A DNA stretch of 15,348 bases from Prevotellaceae bacterium (GTDB lineage Bacteria > Bacteroidota > Bacteroidia > Bacteroidales > UBA932). The notes under the pieces are model-generated. The model did no database searches. It saw only the letters and a list, made by a program, of their open reading frames with translations, and was not told where the DNA came from. The DNA is taken from positions 1 through 15,348 of the forward strand of contig JAITAP010000202.1 of the NCBI GenBank assembly GCA_031284065.1. Direction: 5' to 3'. Position numbers and translations under genes: made by a program. Below, in pieces: positions 6,613-14,034 of this stretch. The first letter of the stretch is position 1. The number at the start of each line of letters is the position of its first letter.

Positions 6613-6705
6613 AAGTGTCGTCCCTGCGGGACTTTAAGAGGAGGGGGCTATCGCTGACCGTAGGCTAAAGCCTACGGTTAATAAAGTGTCGTCCCTGCGG
6701 GACTT
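6613..6705 (-). repeat. Inverted copy of the 70-bp palindromic repeat
   Basis: Two repeat arms (6613-6634 and 6684-6705), 71 bases apart, flank the segment gctatcgctgaccg and the hairpin ccgtaggct-aa-agcctacgg. This is the reverse complement of the units at 2651-2811, stem included. A degraded relative of the central stem, gcagggctaaagcctgc, lies just before it at about 6588-6604. The stretch 6468-6587 holds nothing recognisable. Confidence 0.8.
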
Positions 6706-6740
6706 GCCCGCCGCGCAAGCAACAATTCTCAATTCTCAAG

Positions 6741-6904
6741 CGCCATCCCGTTAGGGATGGAACGCTCGGTAGAAAAGCATCCCTCCCACCGAACCCGACA
6801 TTCCGTAGGAATGGCTCCGAAATATTTGTGGGCACATTCCTAACGGAATGTGTTGCGATTGGTGTATTTGCCTTTTCTACCGAGCGATTCATTCCTACGG
6901 AATG
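6741..6904. repeat. Nested palindromic element, about 160 bp, MITE-like
   Basis: A 15-base arm cgctcggtagaaaag (6763-6777) has its exact reverse complement at 6872-6886. Around and inside it are four hairpins: ccatccc/gggatgg (6743-6760), cattcc/ggaatg (6799-6813), cacattcc/ggaatgtg (6833-6852) and cattcc/ggaatg (6890-6904), with 3-4 base loops gta, taac or tac. No transposase frame lies within it. The layout looks like a small non-autonomous repeat that is symmetric overall. Confidence 0.7.
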
Positions 6905-6937
6905 AAAGACGCAGGCGACCTGCCAGACCTCGCTCCC

Positions 6938-6984
6938 AGACCTCACCCCGACCCTCTCCAAAGGAGAGGGTCGGGGTGAGGTCT
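6938..6984. repeat. Perfect 22-bp stem with AAA loop (REP-like)
   Basis: 6938-6959 is perfectly complementary to 6963-6984, with loop aaa at 6960-6962. The right arm contains ggagagggtcggggtgag. An octamer cagacctc repeats just upstream. Similar sequences are common REP-type elements in many bacteria. There is no T-run after it. Confidence 0.8.
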
Positions 6985-6988
6985 CCGG

Positions 6989-7084
6989 AAGTGTCGTCCC
7001 TGCGAAGCTTGCCCGGCATCAGCCAATTCAAAATTCAAAATTCAAAATTCAGAATTTTATAATGTGCTCTCGTTGCAACAAAGT
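6989..7084 (+). repeat. Second copy of the composite intergenic module, with 27-bp direct repeat copy B
   Basis: A degenerate repeat arm (6989-7010) is followed by agccaattcaaaattca (7021-7037, exact match to 2856-2872). Next come short attcaaaa tandem units, then the 27-base repeat (7058-7084) identical to 2605-2631. It ends 12 bases before the stop codon of ftsE. Confidence 0.65.
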
Positions 7085-7096
7085 TACTCTCAATTC

Positions 7097-7804
7097 TCAA
7101 TCCTCCAGCATTGCCAAGTCAATTTCATCCTGTGCGGCGATTTCCGTTACCCGTCCGTTTTCACACTTGATAGTGCGCTTGGGGAAGCGGTGCAGCAGGG
7201 TGTGGTTGTGCGTAGCCATGATGATGGAGCGTCCGCTGCCGCTGATTTCGCTGAGCACGCCCATGATGTCCTCCGACGTTTCGGGGTCGAGGTTTCCGGT
7301 AGGTTCGTCAGCCAAAATCACCTCCGGGTCGTTGAGCAGGGCTCGGGCAATGACGGTGCGCTGTTGCTCGCCGCCGGAGAGCTGGTGCGGCATTTCGTAG
7401 ATTTTATGCGCCAAGTTTACCTTTTCCAGCACGCTTTGAATACGCTTTTTTATTTCGGTTTTGTCCGTCCATCCGGTAGCCTTAAGCACAAAGAGGAGGT
7501 TGTCGTACACGTTACGGTCGATGAGCAGCTGAAAGTCCTGAAAGACTACGCCTACCTTCCGGCGCAAAAATGGTATGTGGGATTCCTTAATGTTGTGCAG
7601 CTTGTACCCCGCAACCCAAGCCGTGCCGCGCTTTATCTTGAGCTCTGCGTTCAGCGTCTTTATCAGGCTTGATTTTCCGCTGCCAACTTTTCCTACGAGG
7701 TAAATAAATTCGCCCCTTTCAACGTCAAACGTAACATCGTTAAGAATGAGGTTCGCTCCCTGAAAAATATCTACGGCCTTTACTTGAATGATGGCGTCGA
7801 GCAT
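7097..7804 (-). CDS. ftsE: Cell division ABC transporter ATP-binding protein FtsE
   Basis: This 235-aa ABC ATPase has every nucleotide-binding motif: Walker A GKVGSGKS (38-45), Q-loop VVFQDFQLL (Q89), signature LSGGEQQR (142-149), Walker B VILADEPTGNLD (162-173) and switch histidine H199. FtsE couples ATP hydrolysis through membrane FtsX to periplasmic peptidoglycan hydrolases at the division site. The YLVGKVGSGKSSL segment and FQDFQLL agree with FtsE rather than a general exporter, although LolD-type proteins are close relatives, so the name is likely rather than certain. ftsX is not adjacent, as is often the case in Bacteroidota. It is divergent from the TPR gene, with 161 bases between starts. 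No SD is visible. Confidence 0.88.
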   Translation of the reverse strand: MLDAIIQVKAVDIFQGANLILNDVTFDVERGEFIYLVGKVGSGKSSLIKTLNAELKIKRGTAWVAGYKLHNIKESHIPFLRRKVGVVFQDFQLLIDRNVYDNLLFVLKATGWTDKTEIKKRIQSVLEKVNLAHKIYEMPHQLSGGEQQRTVIARALLNDPEVILADEPTGNLDPETSEDIMGVLSEISGSGRSIIMATHNHTLLHRFPKRTIKCENGRVTEIAAQDEIDLAMLED

Positions 7805-7834
7805 AAAAATTATTGTTTAACGGGTTTGGTTGCA

Positions 7835-7842
7835 CAAAAGTA
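7835..7842 (-). promoter_or_regulatory. Probable -7 box for ftsE
   Basis: On the minus strand this reads TACTTTTG, an exact fit to TAnnTTTG, 30 bases upstream of the ftsE start. The -33 position lacks a TTG and instead overlaps a 12-base palindrome, ccgaa-aa-ttcgg (7852-7863), which could be an operator or chance. Confidence 0.5.
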
Positions 7843-7927
7843 CGCATTTATCCGAAAATTCGGTGGGGTTATGAATTTTTAACCAAGAAAATAGGTGCTT
7901 AATGGTGAGGAAATGCCGTTTAGCGGT

Positions 7928-7935
7928 TAACTTTA
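7928..7935 (+). promoter_or_regulatory. Possible -7 box for the TPR-barrel operon
   Basis: TAACTTTA differs from TAnnTTTG in the last base and lies 30 bases before the ATG of the TPR gene. No TTG is found at the right distance upstream. Confidence 0.35.
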
Positions 7936-7965
7936 CACGTTTAAATCAACGTATAAATAACGGCT

Positions 7966-10900
7966 ATGCACCCACTCTTTTTGCGTGTAAAGGCAGGGCT
8001 TTTTGCGCTTCTGCTTACATTTTTTGCTCCGCTTGCAGCGCAAACCGTCTGCAACATGAGCGACGCCAACGAAACGTACAGAAAGGCAATAGAGCTCTAC
8101 CAAAAAAAAATGTACGGATTGGCGCAAGCCGAATTTGAGCGGGCTATCGCCAAAAATCGCTCGGAGCAACCCGATGACGTGTTTCGCATTTCTGCCAAAT
8201 ACTACATTCTGGAGTGCGCATACGAGCAGTGGAGCGCGACTGCCGAAATGCTCATCAGGGAGTTTATTGAAAAGTATCCCCAGAGCGGGCGGCAGAACGA
8301 CGCGCGATACCTGCTTGCCAAGTACTACTTTCGCGAAGGCGACTACGAAAAGGCAAACGCCGTGTTCGACGCCTTTGAAATAAGCGCACTTTCCGATAAC
8401 GACTATCAGGAGTATGCTTTTAAAAAGGCGTACAGCCTCTTTGTGAGCAACCGCACGGACGAGGCCTCTTCGCTCTTTGCCATAGTGAAGGACGGCAGCA
8501 GCAAGTACGCTGCGGTGGCCACCTACTACTACTCGCACATTGCCTACGAGCAGCAACGCTTTGTGGTCGCCCTAAAGGGCTTTGAAAGCTTGCGCGACGA
8601 CGAGGTCTTTTCCAAGCTTGCGCCGTACTACATTATGCAAATCTATCACCACCAAAAGAGCTACGATAAGGTGATAAAGGAGGGCGTGGCGTTTATAGAG
8701 AATGTCAAGGGCAAGCGGCTTCCCGAAGTTGCCCGTATTGTGGGCGAAGCGTACTACTACAAAAAGCAGTACGCCGAAGCGTTGCCCTACATAGAAAAAT
8801 TTGCGGAGACCTCGCCCGAGCTTACGCGGTTTGACAAGTATTTGCTGGGGTACATTTACTACCAAAACAAAAATTACCCCAAAGCCGCCGACGTGTTTGA
8901 GCAGCTGGTGGTGGGGGATGATTCGCTGGCGCAAAGCGCCTACTACTACCTTGCCGATGCGTTCATGCAGCAGGGCGACAAGCAAAATGCAGGACGCTCA
9001 TTCCTGCAAGCCTCCAAGATGGATTTCTTCCCCGAAATTAAGGAGGATGCGCTCTTCAGCTACGCAAAGCTTATGTTTGAGCTCAACAGCGGCCCCTTTA
9101 ACGACGCTATTGAGGCGCTCAACATGTACCTTGCGGCGTACCCCAACTCGCGCCGCTCCGACGAAATCAACAAGTGCCTGATGCAGGCATACGTTTACTC
9201 CAAAAACTACAAAGCGGCGCTGGCTTCGCTGCAAGCTATCGCCAAGCCCGACGCCGACGCGCTTGCCGCCATGCAAAAGGTAGCCTACTTCCGCGCCGTA
9301 GAGCTGCTGCAAAATCAGGATTACAGCGAGGCGATGAGCATGTTTGACCTGTCGCTCACCTACAGCTCGCACGACGCTACGTTTGCCGCCCTTGCGACCT
9401 ACTGGAAAGCCGAAGTGGCGTACCGCCTGAATAATTACGGGCTGGCGCAAAAGCTCTATAATGAGGTAGTGCTGTCGGCGGGAATTATGCAGCACGAGGA
9501 GTACAAGATGGCGCACTACAGCTTGGGGTACAGCTTTTTTAAGCAGCGCAAGTACGCCGAAGCCGAAACGTGGTTTCGCAAGTATATCGCCTTTAGCGGC
9601 ACGCCCGGCTCCGTGCTGTGCGACGTGTACAACCGCGTGGGCGATTGCAGCTTTATGCAGCGCTCATACGAGGCCGCCGTCGCGAGCTACCGGAACGTGA
9701 TGCAGCTTGCCCTTACCGATGTTGACTACGCCGCCTTGCAGTGCGGGTTGTGCTACGGGTTGCTCGGCAATCAGGATAAAAAAATTGAGCTGCTGAACGT
9801 GGTAATAGGCATTACCCCCGTTTCGCCTTACGCCGACTACGCGCTGTACGAAAAAGGGCGGTGCTACGTGCAGGTACAACGCTACGACGAGGCGGTGAAT
9901 GTTTACTTGCAGCTGCTGAGCAAGCACCCCGAAAGCTTGTTCTACGCCAAAACGTTGCTGGAGCTTGGGCTTATCTCCGTAAACAAAAACGATTCGCGGC
10001 AGGCGCTGGACTACTACAAGCGAGTGATAAAAAATTTCTCCGGCACGGCGGAAGCCCGCAGCGCACTCATGGGGATAAAAAATATTTACGTGGAGATGGG
10101 CGACGTGGACGGCTACTTTAAGTACGTTGCCGAGCTGAAAGATTTTGTCAACGTTAACCCTTCGGTTAAGGACTCGATGACCTTTGTTGTTGCCGAACGC
10201 GCGTACATGTCCGGCAATTGCGAAAAATCTACCGATTTGTTCCAAAAATACCTGAAAGAATTTTCGGGCGGCGCGTTCTCCCTCGACGCAAACTTTTATC
10301 TGGGCGATTGCCTCTACCAGCAAGGGAGGCTGGAGGAGGCATTGCCACACTTTGTATTCGTCATCAATAACCCTAAAAACAGCTACACCGAGCTGGCGTT
10401 GCTGGGCGCGGCAAGAGGGGCGTTTGAGCTGGGCAATAACGCGAAGGCTGCGGAATACTACGAACGCCTGCAACCGCTGGCCAGCAGCAAGCCTACGCTG
10501 GTGGAAGCGCGGGTGGGAAAGCTGAGAGCCGACTACTTAACGTCCGACTTCGCTGACGTTACCTCCGATGCAGCCGCGCTTTTGTCCGTCGATAACCTCC
10601 CGCAGGAAATTATTCGCGAAGCGCACTTCAAAAGGGCAAAAGCATACGAGCAGCTGGGCGCTCCGGACAAGGCGCTGGAAGATTACACGTCGGTGGCGCA
10701 AGATGTGAGAACCAAAGAGGGCGCAGAGGCCAAGTACAAGGTGATAGAAGCGTTGTTCAACAGCGGTAAGCTGGACGAAGCCGAGCAGGAAGTGCTCAAC
10801 CTTTCAAAGAGCGGAACGCCGCACCAGCATTGGATGGCTAAGAGCTTTATCATTTTGGGGGACGTGTACGTGAAGCGCAACGATGCGTTTCAGGCGAAAG

Positions 10901-11052
10901 CCACCTATGAGAGTATTCTGGACGGATACAAGGTAGATGACGACGGCGTTATTGCCGAAGTTGCGCACAGAATGGAGCGAATTATGACAGAGGAAAAGCA
11001 AAAAGAGGAAAGCGCAAAGCTGGGTACTCCCGTAGATATTCCCTTGCAGTAA
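7966..11052 (+). CDS. Large secreted tetratricopeptide repeat protein
   Basis: This 1028-aa protein begins with a signal peptide (basic start HPLFLRVK, hydrophobic stretch AGLFALLLTFF, signal peptidase I site near PLAAQ). There is no lipobox before C29, so it is probably a soluble periplasmic protein. Almost the whole mature chain is helical repeats of TPR type, for example GDYEKANAVF, KNYPKAADVF, RKYAEAETWF and QRYDEAVNVY, at about 35-residue spacing. The end (EEKQKEESAKLGTPVDIPL) is charged and probably loose. TPR arrays are protein-binding scaffolds; the partner is not shown by the sequence. The barrel gene begins 21 bases downstream, so an operon and joint action at the outer membrane are reasonable inferences. 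Exact repeat count and the bound ligand are not determined here. Confidence 0.88.
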   Translation: MHPLFLRVKAGLFALLLTFFAPLAAQTVCNMSDANETYRKAIELYQKKMYGLAQAEFERAIAKNRSEQPDDVFRISAKYYILECAYEQWSATAEMLIREFIEKYPQSGRQNDARYLLAKYYFREGDYEKANAVFDAFEISALSDNDYQEYAFKKAYSLFVSNRTDEASSLFAIVKDGSSKYAAVATYYYSHIAYEQQRFVVALKGFESLRDDEVFSKLAPYYIMQIYHHQKSYDKVIKEGVAFIENVKGKRLPEVARIVGEAYYYKKQYAEALPYIEKFAETSPELTRFDKYLLGYIYYQNKNYPKAADVFEQLVVGDDSLAQSAYYYLADAFMQQGDKQNAGRSFLQASKMDFFPEIKEDALFSYAKLMFELNSGPFNDAIEALNMYLAAYPNSRRSDEINKCLMQAYVYSKNYKAALASLQAIAKPDADALAAMQKVAYFRAVELLQNQDYSEAMSMFDLSLTYSSHDATFAALATYWKAEVAYRLNNYGLAQKLYNEVVLSAGIMQHEEYKMAHYSLGYSFFKQRKYAEAETWFRKYIAFSGTPGSVLCDVYNRVGDCSFMQRSYEAAVASYRNVMQLALTDVDYAALQCGLCYGLLGNQDKKIELLNVVIGITPVSPYADYALYEKGRCYVQVQRYDEAVNVYLQLLSKHPESLFYAKTLLELGLISVNKNDSRQALDYYKRVIKNFSGTAEARSALMGIKNIYVEMGDVDGYFKYVAELKDFVNVNPSVKDSMTFVVAERAYMSGNCEKSTDLFQKYLKEFSGGAFSLDANFYLGDCLYQQGRLEEALPHFVFVINNPKNSYTELALLGAARGAFELGNNAKAAEYYERLQPLASSKPTLVEARVGKLRADYLTSDFADVTSDAAALLSVDNLPQEIIREAHFKRAKAYEQLGAPDKALEDYTSVAQDVRTKEGAEAKYKVIEALFNSGKLDEAEQEVLNLSKSGTPHQHWMAKSFIILGDVYVKRNDAFQAKATYESILDGYKVDDDGVIAEVAHRMERIMTEEKQKEESAKLGTPVDIPLQ

Positions 11053-11073
11053 ATATTTATAAGAAGTAGAAAT

Positions 11074-12801
11074 ATGCAAAACAAGCATAATGGCATAAGA
11101 CAACTCATGAAAAGATTTTTGTTACCCATACTGGCACTTGCAGCCCAGTCAACAAACCTTGCCGCGCAGGAAGACCCCTTGACCAAAACGGTAGAGGTGC
11201 AGCGTGCGTACGACCCTACGCTTCTTGACGCCTACAAAATCTCCCCCATACCGCGCATAGACGACACGGCAAAAGTGAACGTTAAGTTCACCTACCCCTT
11301 GCGGCAGGTAAAGCCTATAGCCAATGCCTACCTGCTCAATCCGCTTTCTCCTGCGCGGGTGCAGCGCGAACATTATGAGGATAGCGATGAAATACGCGCA
11401 TACCTGCGGCTGGGCTTGGGCGTAAAGCTCTCCACCTTGCTCGATGCGTACGTCGGAAGCGAGCGCAGCAACAAATTTTTGTGGGATATTTACGCCAACC
11501 ACTACGGCAACTACGGCGATGTAAAGAATGAGGCCGGAGAAAAAGTCCCCACAAGAGACATGCGCAACGAAACAGGCGCTGCGGCGCAGTACAGCTTTAA
11601 GCGTGCGCTGTTGAGCGGCAACGCGGGCTTTAGGCAGCACGCCGTGCGCTTCTACGGCTACGACGCCGATACTTTCCGGCTGGAGCGCTACAAGGCGCTG
11701 CCGGAGGACAGCGTCAGGCAGCGCTTCAACCATACGCACCTGAACTTGGAGTACAAGAGCGCAGGGCTACCGGATAGCACGTGGGCGTACGGGGCGCAGT
11801 TCAGCTTTTACGACTACCGCAGCAAGTCGTTGCAGGCGGAAGACGCTCTCCGGTTTGCCCTCTACGCAAGCAAAGAGCTGAGACCTGACATTACCGCCGG
11901 GCTGACGGTGAATACCGACGTGTATTTGCGCAACGAGCGCCTTGCGGCAAACAACAATACCATTGTTTCCGTAGAGCCTTACGCCAAAGAGCGGAAAGAC
12001 TGGTGGGAGGGAACGGCAAGGCTCAGCCTCGTTTTGGACAACGCGAGCGGCTCGCTGAAAACATACCTCTACCCTTCGCTATGCTTCACGGCTTTTTTGG
12101 TTGACAACATATTTATGCCCTACGTGGAGATGAGCGGCAAGCATCACGCTAACACGTATGCAAGCCTCACCACCGAAAATCCCTACCTCGCCCCCGATAC
12201 CCTGCCGGATATACGCAGCTCGCGCAACACCTTTTCGCTCACCGGAGGCGTGAAAGGCAAGCTTGGCTCTCTGTTCAGCTACAAGCTGGGCGTAGAGTAC
12301 GCGTTTATCAACGATATGGTTTTTTACCTGACGGCGCAGGATACCATCTCTCTCGGCAGCTATCTTGGCAATTACTTCGACGTAAAGTACGACGACGTAA
12401 GGCGTTTTACCTTCAGCGGCGACCTCGACTTTCAGCCGACGCGGGCGTTGGATTTCAAGTACACGCTGCGATACGACTCTTATAACATGGATGATTTGGC
12501 GAAGCCCTACAACCGTCCGGCGCTGGATATGCGCTTGAGTGGAGCGTACAACCTCTGGAACAAGCTGAATCTTTACGCCTCGTTCAATATATACGGCGGC
12601 TACACCGCGCTCGACTTCGCAGGGAAAGAGGTGAAGCGCAATCGTGGGGTGGACCTGAATTTCGGAACGTCGTACTCCTTTTTCAACAGCTCGTCGATAT
12701 TCATTCACCTCAACAACATTATGTCCTCGCGCTACCACGTTTACAACAGCTACCCCACCTACGGCTTCAACGCTATGGTAGGCTACACCTGCGTGTTTTG
12801 A
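11074..12801 (+). CDS. Outer-membrane beta-barrel protein (TonB-receptor-like barrel without plug)
   Basis: The 575-aa protein has a signal peptide: MKRFLLPILALAAQ begins at the second ATG (11107), which may be the true start; the first ATG (11074) adds 12 residues. A short periplasmic N-terminus follows with VEVQRAYDPTLLDAYKISPI, of a form I associate with Bacteroidota barrel proteins annotated as TonB-dependent receptors. From about residue 105 the sequence alternates polar and aromatic residues in amphipathic strands (AYLRLGLGVKL, WAYGAQFSFYDY, LFSYKLGVEYAF, LDFKYTLRYDSY), and it ends in GYTCVF with a C-terminal phenylalanine, a BAM-type signal. There is room for no plug domain and no TonB box was found, so it is probably not a classical receptor. 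It follows the TPR gene by 21 bases and ends before a strong terminator. Ligand unknown. Confidence 0.85.
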   Translation: MQNKHNGIRQLMKRFLLPILALAAQSTNLAAQEDPLTKTVEVQRAYDPTLLDAYKISPIPRIDDTAKVNVKFTYPLRQVKPIANAYLLNPLSPARVQREHYEDSDEIRAYLRLGLGVKLSTLLDAYVGSERSNKFLWDIYANHYGNYGDVKNEAGEKVPTRDMRNETGAAAQYSFKRALLSGNAGFRQHAVRFYGYDADTFRLERYKALPEDSVRQRFNHTHLNLEYKSAGLPDSTWAYGAQFSFYDYRSKSLQAEDALRFALYASKELRPDITAGLTVNTDVYLRNERLAANNNTIVSVEPYAKERKDWWEGTARLSLVLDNASGSLKTYLYPSLCFTAFLVDNIFMPYVEMSGKHHANTYASLTTENPYLAPDTLPDIRSSRNTFSLTGGVKGKLGSLFSYKLGVEYAFINDMVFYLTAQDTISLGSYLGNYFDVKYDDVRRFTFSGDLDFQPTRALDFKYTLRYDSYNMDDLAKPYNRPALDMRLSGAYNLWNKLNLYASFNIYGGYTALDFAGKEVKRNRGVDLNFGTSYSFFNSSSIFIHLNNIMSSRYHVYNSYPTYGFNAMVGYTCVF

Positions 12802-12842
12802 GGTTGACCCGCCTCGAAAGTTGGCAAACATTCCGGAAAAAT

Positions 12843-12885
12843 AAAAAAAAACTCCGCGACGTTTTGCGTCGCGGAGTTTTTTTTT
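12843..12885. terminator. Bidirectional intrinsic terminator
   Basis: A perfect 10-bp GC-rich stem (ctccgcgacg, 12852-12861, with its complement at 12867-12876) has loop ttttg. It is preceded by nine A and followed by nine T, so it works for both strands: the TPR-barrel operon on + and rpsF-rpsR-rplI on -. Confidence 0.95.
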
Positions 12886-12906
12886 ATCCTTGTTAAGGCG
12901 GAATGC

Positions 12907-13353
12907 TTACTCTTCTACCACATCAAATTCAACCCTCACCTTCACGTCGCGGTGCAGCTTCACCTCTGCGCTGTACTTGCCCAGCTCCTTGATTTGCTCA
13001 TCGCTGATGGTGATTTGCTTGCGGTCAATGGTGAAGCCTTTAACTTTGAGCGCCTCCGAAATTTGGATGGTATTAACCGAGCCGAAAATTTTGCCGGTAG
13101 AGCTTGCCTTAGCGCCAATTGTCAGCGCAAGTCCTTCGAGCTTGGCTGCAAGAGCAACGGCGTCGGCTTTAATTTTTTCGAACTTATGCGCGCGCTGGCG
13201 CTGGGTTTCGGCGTGCTCCTTTTTTGCCGTTACGGTGGCAATGGTAGCGTAGCCGTATGGCACAAGGTAGTTGTTGGCGTAGCCGTTCTTTACCTTTACG
13301 ATGTCGTCTTTACTGCCTAAGTTAGCAACATCCTGCTTCAGAATTATTTCCAT
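12907..13353 (-). CDS. rplI: 50S ribosomal protein bL9
   Basis: This 148-aa protein is bL9. The N-terminal domain has MEIILKQDVANLG and the signature GYANNYLVPYGYA. A long connecting helix follows (KKEHAETQRQRAHKFEKIKA), then the C-terminal domain (GKIFGSVNTIQISEAL). It has the usual family length, and bL9 binds 23S rRNA domain V near the L1 stalk. It is the last gene of rpsF-rpsR-rplI, 26 bases after rpsR, and its stop is 22 bases from the terminator. Unlike most genes here it has a strong SD (AGGAGG, 13364-13369). Confidence 0.98.
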   Translation of the reverse strand: MEIILKQDVANLGSKDDIVKVKNGYANNYLVPYGYATIATVTAKKEHAETQRQRAHKFEKIKADAVALAAKLEGLALTIGAKASSTGKIFGSVNTIQISEALKVKGFTIDRKQITISDEQIKELGKYSAEVKLHRDVKVRVEFDVVEE

Positions 13354-13363
13354 ATTATTATTT

Positions 13364-13369
13364 CCTCCT
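13364..13369 (-). promoter_or_regulatory. Shine-Dalgarno of rplI
   Basis: On the minus strand this reads AGGAGG, 10 bases from the ATG of rplI. Of the genes with a visible start, only rplI and rpsR have such a site. Confidence 0.8.
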
Positions 13370-13379
13370 GTGTAAAATG

Positions 13380-13652
13380 TTACTTCATTAAATCCGATAC
13401 GTATGGCAGCAACGCCAAGTGGCGTGCACGCTTCACGGCTTGCGATACCTTTCGCTGAAACTTCAGCGAGGTTCCGGTCAAGCGGCGGGGAAGAATTTTC
13501 CCCTGTTCGTTCAAAAAACGCTTCAAAAACTCGGGGTCTTTGTAGTCAATGTACTTGATGCCGGCTTTTTTGAAGCGGCAGTACTTTTTCTTTTTCACCT
13601 CAACCGCCACCGGGTTCAGGTAGCGGACTTCGTTGTTGTTGTATCCTGCCAT
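13380..13652 (-). CDS. rpsR: 30S ribosomal protein bS18
   Basis: This 90-aa protein is bS18: KYCRFKKAGIKYIDYKDPEFL, then GKILPRRLTG and RKVSQAVKRARHLALLPYV, the family core. bS18 pairs with bS6 and binds the 16S rRNA central domain at the platform. The ATG lies 2 bases after the rpsF stop, so the two are translationally close. AAGGAGG ends 7 bases before this ATG, the classic spacing. In Bacteroidota ribosomes bS18 is one of the proteins that hold the anti-SD tail of 16S rRNA, so a strong SD here stands out. Confidence 0.98.
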   Translation of the reverse strand: MAGYNNNEVRYLNPVAVEVKKKKYCRFKKAGIKYIDYKDPEFLKRFLNEQGKILPRRLTGTSLKFQRKVSQAVKRARHLALLPYVSDLMK

Positions 13653-13654
13653 AG

Positions 13655-13999
13655 TTATGCCTCCTTCTTGGTTTGGTGGTTATTTCTGCGTCTAATAGCG
13701 TACTCAACGGCGTATTTGTCGAGCTTGAAGGTGAGGAAGCGAATAACCCGCTCATCGCGGCGAAATTCGGTTTCCAGCTTCTCAACAAGGGTACCTTCGG
13801 CCTGAAACTCCATCATGGAGTAAAACGCAGTTGACTTTTTCTGGATGGGGTAAGCCAATTTTTTTAGTCCCCAATCCTCCTCGTGGACAATCTGCCCACC
13901 GTTGTCCGTAATGATTGCACGGAACTTGTCAACCGCTTCCTTTACCTGAACATCAGATAAAACGGGAGTTAAAATGAAAACGGTTTCGTAATGGTTCAT
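13655..13999 (-). CDS. rpsF: 30S ribosomal protein bS6
   Basis: This 114-aa protein is bS6: NHYETVFILTPVLSDVQVKE at the start, GGQIVHEEDWGLKKLAYPIQ in the middle, and EFRRDERVIRFLTFKLDKYA later, all matching the family. It forms a heterodimer with bS18 on the 30S platform. Its tail (RRRNNHQTKKEA) is basic. It is the first gene of the operon, reading from a consensus promoter about 35 bases upstream. No SD precedes its ATG, in contrast to the two genes behind it. Confidence 0.98.
   Translation of the reverse strand: MNHYETVFILTPVLSDVQVKEAVDKFRAIITDNGGQIVHEEDWGLKKLAYPIQKKSTAFYSMMEFQAEGTLVEKLETEFRRDERVIRFLTFKLDKYAVEYAIRRRNNHQTKKEA
13660..13666 (-). promoter_or_regulatory. Shine-Dalgarno of rpsR inside the end of rpsF
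   Basis: AAGGAGG (minus strand) pairs with the conserved CCUCCUU end of 16S rRNA over seven bases, at 7-base spacing from the rpsR ATG. It overlaps the last Lys-Glu-Ala codons of rpsF, so coding constraint could contribute. Confidence 0.85.
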
Positions 14000-14034
14000 A
14001 ACGATTTGATTAATTTGTAAATAAAATGAGCCTG

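Noticed and set aside
6665..7062. Small frames of 63-98 residues in the second repeat field
   Set aside because: They translate palindromic repeats and are not protein-like.
9664..10473. 269-residue minus-strand frame inside the TPR gene
   Set aside because: It is antisense to a continuous TPR repeat protein and has no family features.
12079..12831. 250-residue minus-strand frame opposite the barrel gene
   Set aside because: It overlaps the beta-barrel coding frame and runs toward the terminator region; its composition is that of a shadow frame.
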